14,573 nucleotides of DNA from JBOFOR01 sp051654865. Lineage in GTDB: Bacteria; Bacillota; Clostridia; Peptostreptococcales; Peptostreptococcaceae. The stretch covers positions 1 through 14,573 of the forward strand of contig JBOFYV010000022.1 in the NCBI GenBank assembly GCA_051654865.1, written 5' to 3'. Positions within the stretch are counted from its first letter, which is position 1. The number at the start of each line of letters is the position of its first letter. The notes under the pieces are model-generated. The model was not told the DNA's origin. It worked only from the letters and a program-made list of their open reading frames with translations, and ran no database searches. Made by a program: the position numbers and the translations under genes. This document shows, piece by piece, positions 13,748-14,573 of the stretch.

Positions 13748-14573
13748 CTATTTAAGCAAGTCTGCACTTATAACCATTCTTTGTACTTCGCTTGTTCCTT
13801 CATAGATTTCTGTAATTTTTGCATCTCTCATCATTCTTTCTACATCATATTCACGAGTATATCCATATCCTCCATGAAGTTGAACAGCCTTTGTTGTAAC
13901 TTCCATTGCAACTTCTGACGCATAAAGTTTTGCCATAGCAGCATCAACTGAGTATGGCTCTTTATTATCTTTTTTAGTTGCTGCTTTATATACTAAAAGT
14001 CTTGCTGCTTCTATCTTTGTTTTCATATTAGCAAGTTCAAATTGAGTATTTTGAAAAGCAGATAAGCTTCTACCAAACTGCTTTCTCTCTTTTACATAAT
14101 TTACTGTAGCATCTAATGCACCTTGTGCTATACCAAGAGCCTGGGCTGCTATTCCTATACGCCCACCATCTAATGTTTTCATAGCTATTTTGAAACCTTG
14201 ACCTTCTTTACCTAATAAATTTTCTTTTGGTATTTTACAATTTTCAAATATTAATTCACAAGTAGCAGATCCTCTTATACCTAATTTTTTTTCTTTTTTT
14301 CCTATACTGAATCCTGGTGTATCTTTATCAACTATAAATGCGGATATACCACGAGTTCCCTTAGATTTGTCTGTCATTGCCATTACAATATATGTATCAG
14401 CTACCCCAGCATTAGTTATAAATATTTTACTACCACTTAGTATATAATAGTCGCCCTCTAATACTGCTGTAGTTTGTTGTGATGAGGCATCTGTTCCTGC
14501 ATTAGGTTCTGTCAGTCCAAACGCTCCTAATTTTTTACCACTTGCTAAATCCACTAAATACTTTTGTTTTTGC
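13748..14573 (-). CDS. Acyl-CoA (butyryl-CoA) dehydrogenase, partial at the window edge
   Basis: The 3' part of an acyl-CoA dehydrogenase gene. About 274 residues are visible, so roughly 100 N-terminal residues lie beyond the right edge. The frame is open to the edge and reads QKQKYLVDLASGKKLGAFGL, the usual internal sequence, so the GTG at 14552-14554 is a Val codon and not the start. Visible motifs are LTEPNAGTDAS and FITNAG (FAD/substrate side), QLHGGYGYTREY, and the catalytic base in TEIYEGTSEVQ (the Glu of YEGT), typical of short-chain enzymes. Followed by etfB and etfA, it most likely reduces the crotonyl-CoA made by Kal to butyryl-CoA, as Bcd or AcdA does. Chain-length preference is inferred from context. 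Confidence 0.93.
   Translation of the reverse strand, partial: QKQKYLVDLASGKKLGAFGLTEPNAGTDASSQQTTAVLEGDYYILSGSKIFITNAGVADTYIVMAMTDKSKGTRGISAFIVDKDTPGFSIGKKEKKLGIRGSATCELIFENCKIPKENLLGKEGQGFKIAMKTLDGGRIGIAAQALGIAQGALDATVNYVKERKQFGRSLSAFQNTQFELANMKTKIEAARLLVYKAATKKDNKEPYSVDAAMAKLYASEVAMEVTTKAVQLHGGYGYTREYDVERMMRDAKITEIYEGTSEVQRMVISADLLK

Noticed and set aside
1..14573. tRNA, rRNA, CRISPR array or transposase genes
   Set aside because: No cloverleaf, no regularly spaced repeats and no transposase motifs were seen on either strand.

Overview
The window comes from a low-GC, anaerobic, amino-acid-fermenting member of the Clostridia (Firmicutes). The evidence is strong A/T bias, G-rich Shine-Dalgarno sites of the AGGGGGA type, and an almost complete gene set for coenzyme-B12-dependent fermentation of lysine to acetate, butyrate and ammonia. 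The species cannot be named from the sequence alone. Every gene I accept lies on the minus strand, so transcription runs from the right end of the window to the left.

Right end (about 11960-14573): the 3' part of an acyl-CoA (butyryl-CoA) dehydrogenase gene, cut by the window edge, followed by etfB and etfA. Together they reduce crotonyl-CoA to butyryl-CoA. A 194-bp gap follows, holding a long palindromic element (copy 2).

Centre (about 2102-11765): a tightly packed ten-gene run in transcription order kal, kce, atoD, atoA, kdd, kamA, kamB, kamC, kamD, kamE. In pathway order, KamA converts L-lysine to L-beta-lysine. KamDE, a B12/PLP enzyme, converts beta-lysine to 3,5-diaminohexanoate, and KamB and KamC are its presumed reactivating factor. 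Kdd oxidatively deaminates that product to 3-keto-5-aminohexanoate. Kce cleaves it with acetyl-CoA to acetoacetate and 3-aminobutyryl-CoA. Kal removes ammonia to give crotonyl-CoA, which the Acd/Etf module reduces. AtoDA moves CoA from butyryl-CoA to acetoacetate. No lysine transporter or thiolase is visible.

Left end (1-2100): a second copy of the palindromic element just after kamE, one arm of which includes the kamE stop codon. Next come an MFS drug-efflux-type transporter, then a radical SAM gene that stops after 142 residues. Its end overlaps, in another frame, an open stretch reading as the C-terminus of a GNAT acetyltransferase, so this locus looks rearranged.

The most unusual signal is the pair of structured elements at about 1998-2108 and 11826-11949. 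They share a loop motif and flanking internal-loop motifs, but their 20-bp stems differ in sequence over the outer half while staying paired. I cannot match them to a named RNA or mobile element.
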